From: Nocardia sp. SYP-A9097 | GTDB lineage: Bacteria > Actinomycetota > Actinomycetes > Mycobacteriales > Mycobacteriaceae | Length of the DNA stretch: 45,710 nt | NCBI RefSeq assembly: GCF_009649815.1 | Contig: NZ_WJIC01000042.1 | Location: forward strand, 1-45,710 | Direction of reading: 5' to 3' | In this document: positions 32,076 to 41,543 of the stretch, one piece after another | Numbering within the stretch: position 1 is the first letter of the stretch | How the letters are laid out: each line of letters starts with the position of its first letter | Position numbers and translations under genes: made by a program | The notes under the pieces: model-generated | What the model was told of the DNA's origin: nothing | The model's database searches: none | Seen by the model: the letters and a program-made list of their open reading frames with translations, nothing else

Positions 32076-33086
32076 ATGGGTGCAGAGGGTTGGGACGTAC
32101 TACTGAAATGGATGCCGTTCTTCCTGGAGGAGGAGGACGAGGAGACCGACCAGTTCGGACTGGAGTGGAATCCGCGATTCATCCAGGTGCGCGACGAAAG
32201 TTCCGGGCGGCACATACATTTCGCGCAGCAGGGCAGCGATATCGAGGTCGTCATAGCGGTACCACCCGAGACCACCGACGCCGAACGCTTGGTCGCCCTG
32301 CTGCGAATTCAACCCGACGGCATCTGGGATCCGTGCCCGCTACCGCTCGAATCCGACAGTGCCGCACCGGATGCGCAGTGGCGCGCCGTGCGCCGGGTCC
32401 GCGAACAGCCGCACCTGGCACGCGAGTGGAGCACCGGCTGGCGGCGCGGCGCCACCATCGAACAGCGCAAGAAGATCGCCGAATCGATCGTGACCATCCT
32501 GCGCCGCGGTCTTGCCATGCGCCCGGATCGCCTGCGGTTCAGCGCCTGGAGCCTGGACGCACCCGATACCGTCGGCGATTACGGCCTGGTTCCCGAGCGG
32601 CCCAGTGAGCGCCGAGCGCCCGTCCTCTGCGCCGACTGGGAGGATTTCGAGACCCGGCTGGCTTGGGCCCTCACCACGCTGCCCTGGGACGGTGTGATCA
32701 ACCTCAGCACCCCGCATCCGGGACCGGATCCGTGCTTCGTGCAATTCCTGCACGGGCGGCAGCTTTTCAACGAGGCCAGCGGCTGGGACGTGGCCGGACT
32801 CGGCGCGAGCGAATTCGACCGGCGCATGCGGGATCTGGGCTGGAGCTTCGCCCCGCACAGCGTGCCCGGCGGGGCCGCGCTCATCTGGGAGGGGCCGATG
32901 GCGCAGGCCGGCTACAACCCGCGACTGCTCGACACGCCCCGGCGCACGGCGAGCACCTTCCGTGAGGTGTTCGCGGTGCGCCATCCACAGGATCTGGTGT
33001 TCCGGGCCTTCCGCAACGGCAAGCGCCGCGATCCCGAATTGCGTTATCTGGATATGGAACTCGGGGTGCCGCGGGATGTGCGTTAG
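32076..33086 (+). CDS. Hypothetical protein with TY-Chap-like repeats
   Basis: The 336-residue soluble protein begins with ATG at 32076, with GGAGG nine bases upstream; an earlier ATG at 32016 lacks one. Two regions share a pattern (SGRHIHFAQQGSDIEVVIAV and PDPCFVQFLHGRQLFNEAS, then DLGWSFAP) that loosely recalls actinobacterial TY-Chap domains proposed as chaperones of secretion systems. I hold this lightly. A very acidic stretch (EEEDEETDQF) lies near the N-terminus. It converges on and overlaps the P450 gene by four bases. Confidence 0.6.
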   Translation: MGAEGWDVLLKWMPFFLEEEDEETDQFGLEWNPRFIQVRDESSGRHIHFAQQGSDIEVVIAVPPETTDAERLVALLRIQPDGIWDPCPLPLESDSAAPDAQWRAVRRVREQPHLAREWSTGWRRGATIEQRKKIAESIVTILRRGLAMRPDRLRFSAWSLDAPDTVGDYGLVPERPSERRAPVLCADWEDFETRLAWALTTLPWDGVINLSTPHPGPDPCFVQFLHGRQLFNEASGWDVAGLGASEFDRRMRDLGWSFAPHSVPGGAALIWEGPMAQAGYNPRLLDTPRRTASTFREVFAVRHPQDLVFRAFRNGKRRDPELRYLDMELGVPRDVR

Positions 33087-34501
33087 AGCCGGCGCAGGGT
33101 GATGGGCAACCCGTCCGCCGGTTGCGGACCGGTGCCCGCCACCAGCGGCACCCGGTAGCCCTCGGGCACGCTCCAGCGGTAGTTCAGCAGCATCCGGTGC
33201 ATGACGGCCTTGACCGTCATGCCGCCGAAGTACCGCCCGATGCACTTGTGCGCGCCGCCACCGAACGGCGGCCAGGCGAAGCGATGCGATTTGTCTTCCG
33301 CGCGTTGGGGTTCGAAGCGCTCCGGATCGAAGACATCGGGGTTGTTCCAGTATTCCCGGGCGCGCATCATGGCGTACGGAGCGCCGATGGCCAGGGTGCC
33401 CTTGGGGATGTAGTAACCCGAAATCTCGGTATCGGCAATGGATTCGCGTACGAGCTGCCCGACGGGCGCGTACATGCGCAGCGTCTCCTTGAACGCCAGC
33501 TCCAGCCCGGTGAGCCGGTCCAGATCACCGTAGTCCAGCGTCGACTTACCCAGGGCCTGCGACTCCTCGCGTAATCGCTCCTGCCACTTCGGATTCCGCG
33601 CGAGCTCATAGCTCAGCATGGAGATGGCATTGGTGCTGGTATCGTGCGCGGCCATCATGACGAAGATCATGTGATCGACAATGTCCGCGTCGCTGAAGGA
33701 TGCGCCGTCCTCGGTCTCGGCGTGGCAGAGCACGCTGAACAGATCGTCACCCGCGCCCGCGCGCTTACCGGGCAGTTCCCGCCGGAAGTACTCCTGGAGC
33801 AGCTGCCGGCCGCGCAGGCCCCGATTCCACACGCCGCCGGGCAGATCGAAGCGCAGCATGGCCTGTCCACCGTGCACGGCGTCCTCGAAGGCGTGGCCCA
33901 AACGTGTTGCCTCCGGGCCGAGTTCGGCGCCGGCAAAGACCACGGTGGCCTGCTCCAGCAGCATGGCCTTGACGTGATCGTAGAGCGGGAAGCCCGGCCC
34001 CGGCCGCCAGCTGTCGACGCCCCGGGTAATGCGGGGCGTGGTCAGGTCCAGATAGCCGATCAACCGTGAACGGGTGAAGGCCTGCTGCAGAATGCGACGC
34101 TGGAAAGCGTGTTCGTCGAAGTCCCGCAACAGGATTCCGCCCCGGAAGAACGGGCCGATCAGAAACTCGTACCCCTGCCGCGCCGACCACACGTGCTGCC
34201 GATCCAGCACCAGCTCCTCGACCGCCTCCGGGCTGAGCAACCCCACGATCTGTCGTCCGAAGCTGCCGCTCCACTGCACCGGCCCGAAGCGTTGCATCCG
34301 CCGGCGCGAGAAACCGATCGGATCGGCGAGCTGACTCATGACGTGGCCGATACCGGGCGGTCCGAAATCGCCCATGACGGGTTTGAGCCCGCTCCCGGGC
34401 GGCGGAGTGGCCAGGGCGCATGGTGCGCAGGGGTAGCGCTCCAGCACCCCGGCCGCCCGGTACTGAATTCGATGGTTCAGCACGGCTCTTCGAGGCACCA
34501 T
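33083..34501 (-). CDS. Cytochrome P450 (second)
   Basis: This is a 472-residue P450, longer than typical soluble bacterial types. The I-helix reads AAHDTSTNAIS, the ExxR motif is KETLRMYAP, and the haem loop is PPFGGGAHKCIGRYFG with the axial cysteine. It starts PPPGSGLKPVMGDFGPPGIG, a proline-rich hinge seen in CYP51- and CYP120-like enzymes. The substrate is unknown. Its start abuts a pair of 16-bp operator-like repeats and it is divergent from a TetR gene, so it is probably repressed by that regulator. Confidence 0.92.
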   Translation of the reverse strand: MVPRRAVLNHRIQYRAAGVLERYPCAPCALATPPPGSGLKPVMGDFGPPGIGHVMSQLADPIGFSRRRMQRFGPVQWSGSFGRQIVGLLSPEAVEELVLDRQHVWSARQGYEFLIGPFFRGGILLRDFDEHAFQRRILQQAFTRSRLIGYLDLTTPRITRGVDSWRPGPGFPLYDHVKAMLLEQATVVFAGAELGPEATRLGHAFEDAVHGGQAMLRFDLPGGVWNRGLRGRQLLQEYFRRELPGKRAGAGDDLFSVLCHAETEDGASFSDADIVDHMIFVMMAAHDTSTNAISMLSYELARNPKWQERLREESQALGKSTLDYGDLDRLTGLELAFKETLRMYAPVGQLVRESIADTEISGYYIPKGTLAIGAPYAMMRAREYWNNPDVFDPERFEPQRAEDKSHRFAWPPFGGGAHKCIGRYFGGMTVKAVMHRMLLNYRWSVPEGYRVPLVAGTGPQPADGLPITLRRL

Positions 34502-34515
34502 GTACCAACGGTAGC

Positions 34516-34547
34516 GGAAACGATTGTTTCCGTAAACGGTCGTTTCC
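34516..34547. promoter_or_regulatory. Two abutting 16-bp palindromic operators
   Basis: GGAAACGATTGTTTCC (34516-34531) and GTAAACGGTCGTTTCC (34532-34547) follow directly on one another. Both fit GnAAACGnTYGTTTCC, so a dimeric repressor could bind two adjacent sites. They occupy the 64-bp spacer between the divergent P450 and TetR genes. Confidence 0.7.
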
Positions 34548-34565
34548 CGATATCTGTGCGAAGCT

Positions 34566-35219
34566 GTGAAGGTGACGCGGGCTTTCAGCGGGACCTATCG
34601 CGGAACCTCCACCGATGAGCGCCGGGAACAGCGTCGGCGCAGGCTCCTGGACGCCGCGCTGGAGATTGTCGGTACCCAGGGCCTGGCCGCGCTGACCGTG
34701 CGCGGGGTGTGCGAGCACGCACGGGTGGGTCCGCGCTTCTTCTACGAATCCTTCAGTGATCTGGACGCTTTGGCGGCGACACTGCTGGACGAGGTGCAGA
34801 CCGCCGCGCTGGATCAGGCACGCACCACCATGATCGAAACCCCCGGCGAACCCGAGGACAAGATTCGCGCCGGCGTCGCGGCGCTCATCATCGCCGTCAC
34901 CGATGATCCGCGGCGCGCGAATATCGCCTTCGCGCAGGCGTACGGCAGCGAGGCGCTGATGCGGATGCGCTTCGAGAGTATGCGCAAGGTGGCCGGGACG
35001 ATTATCGAGCAGGCCCACGCGCTGCTGGATATTCCGGAGGGCGATGACACCGCGCTCACCGCCCTGGCCCAGCTCATTACCGGCGGGGCCGCCGAACTGA
35101 TTCTGGTGTGGCTGGATGGTGGGCTGAAGGTGGAGCGGCCCATGCTCATCGAGATCGTGGCCGACTATGTGGTGGCTATGGTGGATCGACTACCGGGGAC
35201 GGCCGAGAAGCTGCGCTGA
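34566..35219 (+). CDS. TetR-family regulator (divergent from P450)
   Basis: The 217-residue protein carries a TetR N-terminal helix-turn-helix (RRRRLLDAALEIVGTQGLAA, then LTVRGVCEHARVGPRFFYES) and a ligand domain. It starts at a GTG at 34566, close to the operator pair, so it may have a short leader. It probably represses itself and the divergent P450. Its 3' end overlaps the convergent FAD oxidoreductase by 44 bp. Confidence 0.9.
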   Translation: MKVTRAFSGTYRGTSTDERREQRRRRLLDAALEIVGTQGLAALTVRGVCEHARVGPRFFYESFSDLDALAATLLDEVQTAALDQARTTMIETPGEPEDKIRAGVAALIIAVTDDPRRANIAFAQAYGSEALMRMRFESMRKVAGTIIEQAHALLDIPEGDDTALTALAQLITGGAAELILVWLDGGLKVERPMLIEIVADYVVAMVDRLPGTAEKLR

Positions 35220-36495
35220 GCAGGATCTTGTCCACCACGATCTGCGCGGTCTCGGCGCAGGCGGTGGTGCCGCCGTGCGCGTACTCCTTCACCGCGTCAC
35301 CGACATTCCAGAGATTGGGTATCGGAGTGTCATGCGGCAGGTCATAGCCGGCGACGGTGCGCTGCGGCGGCCAGTCGTCGCGGGTGACGTCGATGGAGAG
35401 CAGTCGGGCGCTCTCGAAACCCGGTATCTCACAGCGCAGATCGTGCAGGAGCAGGGCGGCCTCGGCTTCCACGTCGAAGTCGCCGACCGAGGGCTTGGGC
35501 AGGCCGGTGCCCACATACAGATGCCAGCCCTCGGGTGCCATCTCCGGGCAGGTTGCGGTGAAATCGGCTGCGTAGCAGAGCCTTCGGGTATTGACGAAGC
35601 TGAGCAGGCCGGACGCGTCCAGTAGCCGGTCGCGGCTGGCGAAATTCACCGAGATCATGCCGCCGGGCAGATCACCCTGCAGTACGGTCCCGATGTAGTC
35701 GGACGGGAAGTGCTCCGGTCCGACCAGATCCAGGGTTGCCGAAGGCCCGATATCGCTGATCGCGAAATCACAAGTGATATCGGTGATTTCGCCGCCGCGG
35801 CGCAGTGTCGCCCCGGTGATCCGGCCGTCGGTGACGTGCAGCCGCAGCGCCTGCGTATCGAGCAGTACCGCTCCCCCATTGCGTTCGACGACCTCGGCGA
35901 GTGACTTCCACAGGCCGATGGTCCCCGCCGGGCAGAAGCCGAAATTCTCGAAGGCGGCCACACCGGAGAAGTGGGTCAGGAACACCCGTGCCGGCAACTC
36001 CTCGGGCCCGACCGCGAAGACCGTCCCGCACATGGCGCGGAAAATCCCGTGCACGGCCGCGTTCTTCGTATGTCTGCGCACCCAGTCGGCGGTGCAGAGC
36101 TCCCGAACGGGCATGCCGTCGGCCCGCTCGGCGCCATCGCGCAGCAGTGGGGCGCCCTGCCGAATCAGCTGGGAGATAAGCAATTGCCAGCCGCCGGACG
36201 CGATATCGACCGTGCGCCCGCCGATCCGGTACAGGATCGGCGGATTCGCCGGGCGCACTTCGAATTTCGCGCCCACCTCGGTGAAGGTCTGCTCGGTGAT
36301 ACCGCCCAGTTCCACGCCGATGGCACCGGTATTCACCTTGAAGCCGTCGATATCCACCGTGGAGGCGCGGCCACCGACCCGGTCCAGGCACTCCACCACC
36401 AGCGTTCGATAGCCGTGGTGCGAGAGCCGGGCGGCGGCGCAGAGCCCACCCGCCCCCGCTCCGACAACCAATGCGTCCCAATGGTTCCCGCTCAT
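35176..36495 (-). CDS. FAD-dependent oxidoreductase, phytoene desaturase/NAD(P)-binding_8 type
   Basis: The 439-residue protein begins with the FAD-binding motif ALVVGAGAGGLCAAARLSHH and the conserved VECLDRVGGRAST. The C-terminus carries the second FAD-contact NLWNVGDAVKEYAHGGTTAC. This pattern belongs to amine-oxidase-like/phytoene-desaturase-like flavoproteins. AAGGAG lies eight bases before the ATG at 36495. It follows the SDR gene by 22 bp on the same strand, so the two are probably co-transcribed. The substrate is unknown; a lipid or steroid-like compound would fit the neighbours. Confidence 0.88.
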   Translation of the reverse strand: MSGNHWDALVVGAGAGGLCAAARLSHHGYRTLVVECLDRVGGRASTVDIDGFKVNTGAIGVELGGITEQTFTEVGAKFEVRPANPPILYRIGGRTVDIASGGWQLLISQLIRQGAPLLRDGAERADGMPVRELCTADWVRRHTKNAAVHGIFRAMCGTVFAVGPEELPARVFLTHFSGVAAFENFGFCPAGTIGLWKSLAEVVERNGGAVLLDTQALRLHVTDGRITGATLRRGGEITDITCDFAISDIGPSATLDLVGPEHFPSDYIGTVLQGDLPGGMISVNFASRDRLLDASGLLSFVNTRRLCYAADFTATCPEMAPEGWHLYVGTGLPKPSVGDFDVEAEAALLLHDLRCEIPGFESARLLSIDVTRDDWPPQRTVAGYDLPHDTPIPNLWNVGDAVKEYAHGGTTACAETAQIVVDKILLSAASRPSPVVDPP

Positions 36496-36517
36496 GGCGA
36501 GGCTCCTTCTGGGCGGC

Positions 36518-37381
36518 TCAGCCCACGGGGTTGGCCCCGGGTTGAGCGTCGGCCATATCGGTGATGCGCTCCCAATTGTCCCGCACCTCGTCAATGCTCG
36601 GGACATCCGGGAACAACACCGGCTTATTGGCGAACAGTTGCACGCGCTGCACCGAACCGCCGCCGACGATGAGCACCATGCCGGTGTCCTGGCACTCCTG
36701 GCTCAGCAGATAGCCGACCACCGGCGCGACGTGCGCGGGTGGAAGTCGTTGCAGCAGATCGGCCGGGGCGATATCGGTGGTCATCCGGGTGGCCGCCATG
36801 GGCGCGACGGCATTGACGGTGATGTCGTACTTGTCCCCCTCGATGGCGAGGGTATTGAGCAGCCCGATGAGCCCGAGTTTGGCTGCGCCGTAATTGGCTT
36901 GGCCGAAATTGCCGAACAGACCGGAGGTGGAGGTGGCCATGACCACGCGCCCGAAACCCTGCTCGCGAAAGTGACCCCAGGCGGCATGGGTGACGTTGTA
37001 CGCGCCGAACAGGTGCACCCGCAGCACGGCTTCCCAGTTCTCGGCGCTCATCTTGGCGAAGCTGGTGTCGCGCAGGATGCCCGCGTTATTGACAATGCCG
37101 TGTACCGCGCCGAACTCGCGCACGGCGGTATCGATGAGCGAACACGCGCCCTCCTCGGTGGCGACACTGTCGTAATTGGCAACGGCCGTACCGCCATTCG
37201 CGCGAATGTCGGCGACCACGGCATCGGCCATCTCCTTGCCGGAGCCGATTCCGTCGCGACTGCCACCGAGATCGTTGACCACCACCAGGGCGCCCTCGCG
37301 GGCGAGCAGTCGCGCGTATTCGCGGCCCAGACCGCCACCGGCGCCGGTGACTATGAGGACTCGATCGATGACACCAGGCAT
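36518..37381 (-). CDS. SDR-family dehydrogenase (MFE-2/hydroxyacyl-CoA type)
   Basis: The 287-residue short-chain dehydrogenase has the cofactor motif TGAGGGLGREYA, NDLGGS, the NNAGILRD segment, the catalytic serine in MATSTSG, and YGAAK with the catalytic tyrosine and lysine. The VVVNDLGG and NNAGILRD pattern is that of the multifunctional-enzyme type 2 3-hydroxyacyl-CoA dehydrogenases of peroxisomal-type beta-oxidation. It leads the two-gene operon with the FAD oxidoreductase. A role in fatty-acid or sterol side-chain breakdown is inferred. Confidence 0.9.
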   Translation of the reverse strand: MPGVIDRVLIVTGAGGGLGREYARLLAREGALVVVNDLGGSRDGIGSGKEMADAVVADIRANGGTAVANYDSVATEEGACSLIDTAVREFGAVHGIVNNAGILRDTSFAKMSAENWEAVLRVHLFGAYNVTHAAWGHFREQGFGRVVMATSTSGLFGNFGQANYGAAKLGLIGLLNTLAIEGDKYDITVNAVAPMAATRMTTDIAPADLLQRLPPAHVAPVVGYLLSQECQDTGMVLIVGGGSVQRVQLFANKPVLFPDVPSIDEVRDNWERITDMADAQPGANPVG

Positions 37382-37471
37382 GATGCTCCTAGGTGAGCGA
37401 TAGGCGACCCACCCGAATCGTGTTCGCCCCCTTCGCGGTCCCCGCTGCCCGCCATTTTCAGTCTACTCGGA

Positions 37472-38323
37472 TCAGCAGTGCACTCCGGTGATTGCGAAAC
37501 GCTCCACGGCCGTGGAATGTCCGCCGGTGGCGACCGCGACGGTGAGGGTGCCCGGGCAGGTCGCGGTGAACGGCACGCTGGCGGACCAGGGGTTGTTCTC
37601 TCCGCCCGCGGGGATGCCCGGAATCGCACCGACCGGTTGCTCTTTATCGAGCTGACGGACCTGGACGCGCAGGCTCTCGTCGACGCCGGTGATATGACCG
37701 CCCACGGCCAGTGGCGAATTCACCTTCGTGCCGTACTGCGGCATGGTGAGGGTGAGCGTGCGGTCATCGGTGCCGACGATCTCCCACGGCGCGTCATCGC
37801 CGGCGCTCAGGCGTACCAGGTGCAATACGGCGGCCGGGACCGCGACGCCGTTGGGATTGTCGAAACCCACTGTCACCCAGGACTCTTCGCCCTTGGTGGT
37901 ATTCAGTACGACTTTGTCGATATCGGTGTAGCCCAGGTACCCCTGCGTGAAGTTGAGTGCGACAGCGCCGGAATCGAGATGCCACGGCTGATGTCCACCG
38001 TCCCGATAGGACTGCTGCCAGGCCGCGGCGGCGGCCGTATCGGCGAACGGCCAGAGGGCCTGTTGCGTGAGGGCCGGGGCGGCGGGCGTCGGCTGCGCGG
38101 TTGTCGCTTCCGGCGTCGTGGATACGCCCGGGAAGTCGTGAATCGTCACCGTCCCCGGCGGCAGCGTCACGGACTCGTGGGTGCTTTCACCTGCGCCGCC
38201 ATTGTTCCGGTTCAGGGCGAAATAGGTGGTGGCGGCAATGGCGAGCACGAGTGCCACCCCGATCACCACCAGCGCGAGCATCAGCCGGGAACGTCCCCCG
38301 GGCCGCTCCGAATTGGTGGTCAT
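37472..38323 (-). CDS. Membrane-anchored extracytoplasmic protein of unknown function
   Basis: The 283-residue protein has a cytoplasmic head (MTTNSERPGGRSR), one transmembrane segment (about 14-36), a Thr/Pro-rich linker (VSTTPEATTAQPTPAAPA) and a folded C-terminal domain ending in cysteine. The region PFADTAAAAAWQQSYRDGGH then QPWHLDSGAVALNFTQGYLG is a pattern I recall from several mycobacterial/nocardial hypothetical secreted proteins. No enzymatic motif is visible. The ATG at 38323 follows GGAG closely. Confidence 0.75.
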   Translation of the reverse strand: MTTNSERPGGRSRLMLALVVIGVALVLAIAATTYFALNRNNGGAGESTHESVTLPPGTVTIHDFPGVSTTPEATTAQPTPAAPALTQQALWPFADTAAAAAWQQSYRDGGHQPWHLDSGAVALNFTQGYLGYTDIDKVVLNTTKGEESWVTVGFDNPNGVAVPAAVLHLVRLSAGDDAPWEIVGTDDRTLTLTMPQYGTKVNSPLAVGGHITGVDESLRVQVRQLDKEQPVGAIPGIPAGGENNPWSASVPFTATCPGTLTVAVATGGHSTAVERFAITGVHC

Positions 38324-38391
38324 GCTCCAGCATGCCTCATGTGCGCCTCGCCACGCTCGTATAAGGACTGGACAGTCGATACGTTGGACGT

Positions 38392-39390
38392 GTGACGCCA
38401 CACCTGCACAAGCAGTATCCCGAACTCGAAAGCACCCTGCCGCATATCGCGCTGGGGAAAAGTCCGACAGCGGTGCGGCGACTGTCCTCACTCGATTCGG
38501 TCGCCGCCGACCTCTGGGTCAAGGACGACAGCGAATTCGGTGACGGCGGCTGGGGCGGCAATAAGGTCCGCAAACTGGAGTGGCTGCTGCCGGACGCGCT
38601 GCGGCAGGGGCGGCGCACCATTGTCACGGTGGGCGGGATCGGCACCAACTGGGGGCTGGCGACCGCGCTGTACGGGCGTGAGCTCGGGTTGAAAACCGTA
38701 CTGGCGCTTATCGATCAGCCGATGGATGAGCATGTGCGGACGCAGCTGGAGCGCCTGCGGGCCTCCGGGGCGAAGCTGTATTTCACCCGGTCCAAGGGGC
38801 GGACTGTACTCAGCGCGCCGTATATCCTCGCTCGCAATTTCTCCGGTCGGCGGCCGCCTTACTTTCTGCCCGCGGGTGGGTCCTCGGCGGTAGGCGCACT
38901 CGGGTATGTCGAGGCCGCGTTCGAACTCGCGGCGCAGGTGCGGGCGGGGGAACTACCCGAGCCCACCCATATCGTGACGCCGGTCGGATCCGGTGGCACG
39001 GTGGCCGGGCTGGCACTCGGACTACGGCTGGCGGGACTGCCGACCCGGGTGGTCGGTGTCGTCGTGAACGACACGCTGCGATTGGACGAACCCACCCTGT
39101 CCGGCCTGGCCGCCCGCTCGGCTCGAGTGTTGCGGGAGCGTGGTGCGCGGCTGCCCGAAAACGTCACTCCTACCGGCAATCTCGATATCGTCACCGACTA
39201 TCTGGGTCCCGGCTACGGCCATCCCACGCCGGAAGCCACTACCGCACAGACACTCTCGGCCGATCTGGAGCATCTGACCCTGGAACCGGTCTACACCGCC
39301 AAGGCCATGGCCGCGCTGCTGGATATGAATGGACAGGGCCGTTTCGGTCGCGGCACCGTCGTCTTCCTCAATACCAACGGTCCACGCTGA
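38392..39390 (+). CDS. PLP-dependent ACC deaminase / D-cysteine desulfhydrase family enzyme
   Basis: This 332-residue fold-type II PLP enzyme has the Schiff-base lysine K58 in GGNKVRKLEW and the phosphate loop in VTPVGSGGTVAGLALG. The order matches the AcdS/DcyD family. D-cysteine desulfhydrases and true ACC deaminases cannot be separated by eye here; key residues were not compared. It starts at GTG 38392. It stands alone between a divergent membrane protein and a convergent NmrA-like gene. Confidence 0.88.
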   Translation: MTPHLHKQYPELESTLPHIALGKSPTAVRRLSSLDSVAADLWVKDDSEFGDGGWGGNKVRKLEWLLPDALRQGRRTIVTVGGIGTNWGLATALYGRELGLKTVLALIDQPMDEHVRTQLERLRASGAKLYFTRSKGRTVLSAPYILARNFSGRRPPYFLPAGGSSAVGALGYVEAAFELAAQVRAGELPEPTHIVTPVGSGGTVAGLALGLRLAGLPTRVVGVVVNDTLRLDEPTLSGLAARSARVLRERGARLPENVTPTGNLDIVTDYLGPGYGHPTPEATTAQTLSADLEHLTLEPVYTAKAMAALLDMNGQGRFGRGTVVFLNTNGPR

Positions 39391-39406
39391 CAAGCGCTTT
39401 CAAGAC

Positions 39407-40207
39407 TCACGCGTGCGCGGGTGCGGCGAGCTGGGCGGCCAGGAACTCCTCCCAGGTCTGCTCGCCGACGGCGCGCTCCGGATTCAGATTGCCGCCCGCC
39501 TTGTAGATCTTGGCGGCCTTACCCGGTGCCTTCAGGCTCAGGATGGGGCGGTGCTTGCCGATGGCGTCCTGGTAGGCGCGCACCACTTCCTTCATGGTGT
39601 AGACCTCGGGCCCGGCCAGCTCCGGCACCAGTCCGGCGGGCTCGCCCAGGGTGAGGCGCACCAGCTCCGCTGCGACCTCGGCGGCTGCGATCGGCTGGAA
39701 TCGTAAGTCGAAGACCGGTGCGACGGGCAGCTTGCCGAGCGCCCGCACCATGGTGAACAGCAGTTCGTGGAATTGGGTGGCGCGCAGGGTGGTCCACGGC
39801 AGGCCCGACTCCTGCACCACGATCTCGGCCTCGCGCTTGGCGGCCATATAGCCGAACATGGCTCGGTCCAAACCACTTTCTACGACCACCCGCTCCGCGC
39901 CGACCACCGAGATGTACACCAGGTGCGGGGTCACCGATGCCTGCTGCGCGGCCGCGACGAGGTTGCGGGCCTTATCGCCGTCGCCCTTCTGGGTGCCCGC
40001 CAGGTGCAGGATGGTGTCCACGCCGGCGACCGCGGCGGCGACGCCCTCGCCGGTCTGCAGATCGCCCGCGACGTATCGGATGCCGTCCGCGCCTTCGCGG
40101 GCGGTGCGGCTCAACACCCGCACCTCGACGCCCGCCCGCACCAGCAGCGGGGTGACCAGCTTGCCCAGGGTGCCCGTACCACCGGTGACCAGAACCGTCT
40201 TCGTCAT
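39407..40207 (-). CDS. NAD(P)H-binding NmrA/SDR-a5-like protein
   Basis: The 266-residue atypical short-chain dehydrogenase has an N-terminal Rossmann motif (VLVTGGTGTLGKLV) and GVDTILHLAGTQKGD, typical of NmrA-like redox sensors and NAD(P)H:quinone-type reductases. The catalytic YxxxK of classical SDRs is replaced by FGYMAAKREAE. AAGGAG lies six bases before the ATG at 40207. Function is not assigned; such proteins are often annotated as nucleoside-diphosphate-sugar epimerases. Confidence 0.85.
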   Translation of the reverse strand: MTKTVLVTGGTGTLGKLVTPLLVRAGVEVRVLSRTAREGADGIRYVAGDLQTGEGVAAAVAGVDTILHLAGTQKGDGDKARNLVAAAQQASVTPHLVYISVVGAERVVVESGLDRAMFGYMAAKREAEIVVQESGLPWTTLRATQFHELLFTMVRALGKLPVAPVFDLRFQPIAAAEVAAELVRLTLGEPAGLVPELAGPEVYTMKEVVRAYQDAIGKHRPILSLKAPGKAAKIYKAGGNLNPERAVGEQTWEEFLAAQLAAPAHA

Positions 40208-40335
40208 GACAACTCCTTCGTAGTGAGCTCCGCGCCGCTGTGTTGACGCTCTTGCCAATACGACGGAGCAGACCGGACGGGTGTGACACGGTGTGACCGG
40301 GCGCATAGCCTGTGTCGCCTCGTAAGCTGTCGACC

Positions 40336-41196
40336 ATGTCGGATTCTTCGCTGGAGCGGCTGGTAGACCTGCTCACCGGTCGCTCGGTGGCGGTGCTGAC
40401 CGGCGCGGGCATCTCCACCGACAGCGGCATTCCGGACTATCGCGGGCCGGACTCACCGCCGCGCAACCCTATGACCTATCAGCAGTTCGTCGGGGATCCC
40501 GTTTTTCGGCAACGGTATTGGGCGCGTAATCACGTCGGCTGGCGGTACATGGACGCGGCGCGACCCAACGCGGGGCATCGCGCACTCGCCCGCCTGGAGC
40601 GCGCCCAGGTGGTACGCGGAGTGATCACCCAGAATGTGGATCTGCTGCATACCAAGGCCGGGCAGCGGGCGGTCATCGACCTGCACGGGGTGTACGCGCG
40701 GGTGCGGTGCCTCGGGTGCGAGACACTGGTGTCCCGCATGACCCTCGCCGAGCGCCTGGAAGCGGCCAATCCCGGATTCGCCGAAACCATGCGCCTCACC
40801 GGACTCGAGGTCGCACCCGATGCCGACGCGGTGGTCGCCGACACCAGCAACTTCCGCATGGTGGATTGCGCCGAATGCGGCGGAATGTTGAAGCCCGATA
40901 TCGTCTATTTCGGCGAGAGCGTGCCCGAACCGCGTGTGACACAAGCATTCTCGATGGTCGAGTCCGCCGAGGTACTGCTCGTCGCCGGCTCGTCGCTGAC
41001 GGTCATGTCCGGGCTGCGATTCGCTCGGCGGGCCGCAAAAACCGGTCGGGACGTGGTGATTCTGAATCGCGGCGCGACGCGCGGGGACGAACTGGCCAAG
41101 CTCAAAATCGAGGCGAGCTGCACGGCCGTGCTCAGTGCACTGGCGGAGCGGCTGGCTCCGGCAGCCGCAGATAGTGGGACACTGGCTCGAGCGTGA
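40336..41196 (+). CDS. NAD-dependent protein deacetylase, SIR2 family
   Basis: The 286-residue sirtuin has the NAD-binding motif LTGAGISTDSGIPDYRG, TQNVDLLH and the catalytic histidine in DLHGVYARV. Two cysteine pairs (VRCLGCETLV; VDCAECGG) form the structural zinc site. It ends with the usual NRGATRGD-type tail. Such enzymes remove acetyl or related acyl groups from lysines using NAD, for example on acetyl-CoA synthetase. Class II-like features (long insert between the cysteine pairs) are visible. Confidence 0.93.
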   Translation: MSDSSLERLVDLLTGRSVAVLTGAGISTDSGIPDYRGPDSPPRNPMTYQQFVGDPVFRQRYWARNHVGWRYMDAARPNAGHRALARLERAQVVRGVITQNVDLLHTKAGQRAVIDLHGVYARVRCLGCETLVSRMTLAERLEAANPGFAETMRLTGLEVAPDADAVVADTSNFRMVDCAECGGMLKPDIVYFGESVPEPRVTQAFSMVESAEVLLVAGSSLTVMSGLRFARRAAKTGRDVVILNRGATRGDELAKLKIEASCTAVLSALAERLAPAAADSGTLARA

Positions 41197-41543
41197 GCAA
41201 TCGCTTCCCGCGCCCGCGAATTCGGCTGCGGCAGATAGCAATCAGGCCCGCGGACCGGGGATGAGCGTCTTCGCACCGAGCGCGACAGCCATGGACGCGA
41301 GTAGGCCCGGACACGCTCCAACAGCAGATCCCGGGGCGAGGGGCGACCGCAGCGGAGACTACGGAAACCCCTGCTTCTCGGCCAATGCGTCCGCCGCAGC
41401 GGCAGGTCACCCACGCGATTTCGCCTGCCGCGCACAGCATTCGATGCCATTTCATGTACGGGGCCCAGGCCGACCAGGTCTGCGCGGGCGCGAGGTGGGC
41501 CGGCCGTTCGGACGGGGCACACCAATCTGCGCGCGGCAGTGGG
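41197..41543. other. Apparently non-coding 347-bp region
   Basis: Reading frames here have no recognisable product and no clear ribosome sites. No hairpin, repeat or promoter stands out. It lies between the sirtuin stop and the convergent TetR stop. It could be the remnant of a lost gene, but nothing supports one. Confidence 0.4.

Noticed and set aside
34516..34547. KstR boxes in front of the second P450
   Set aside because: The spacing between AAC and GTT is four bases, whereas KstR sites have two; these are operators of a different regulator.
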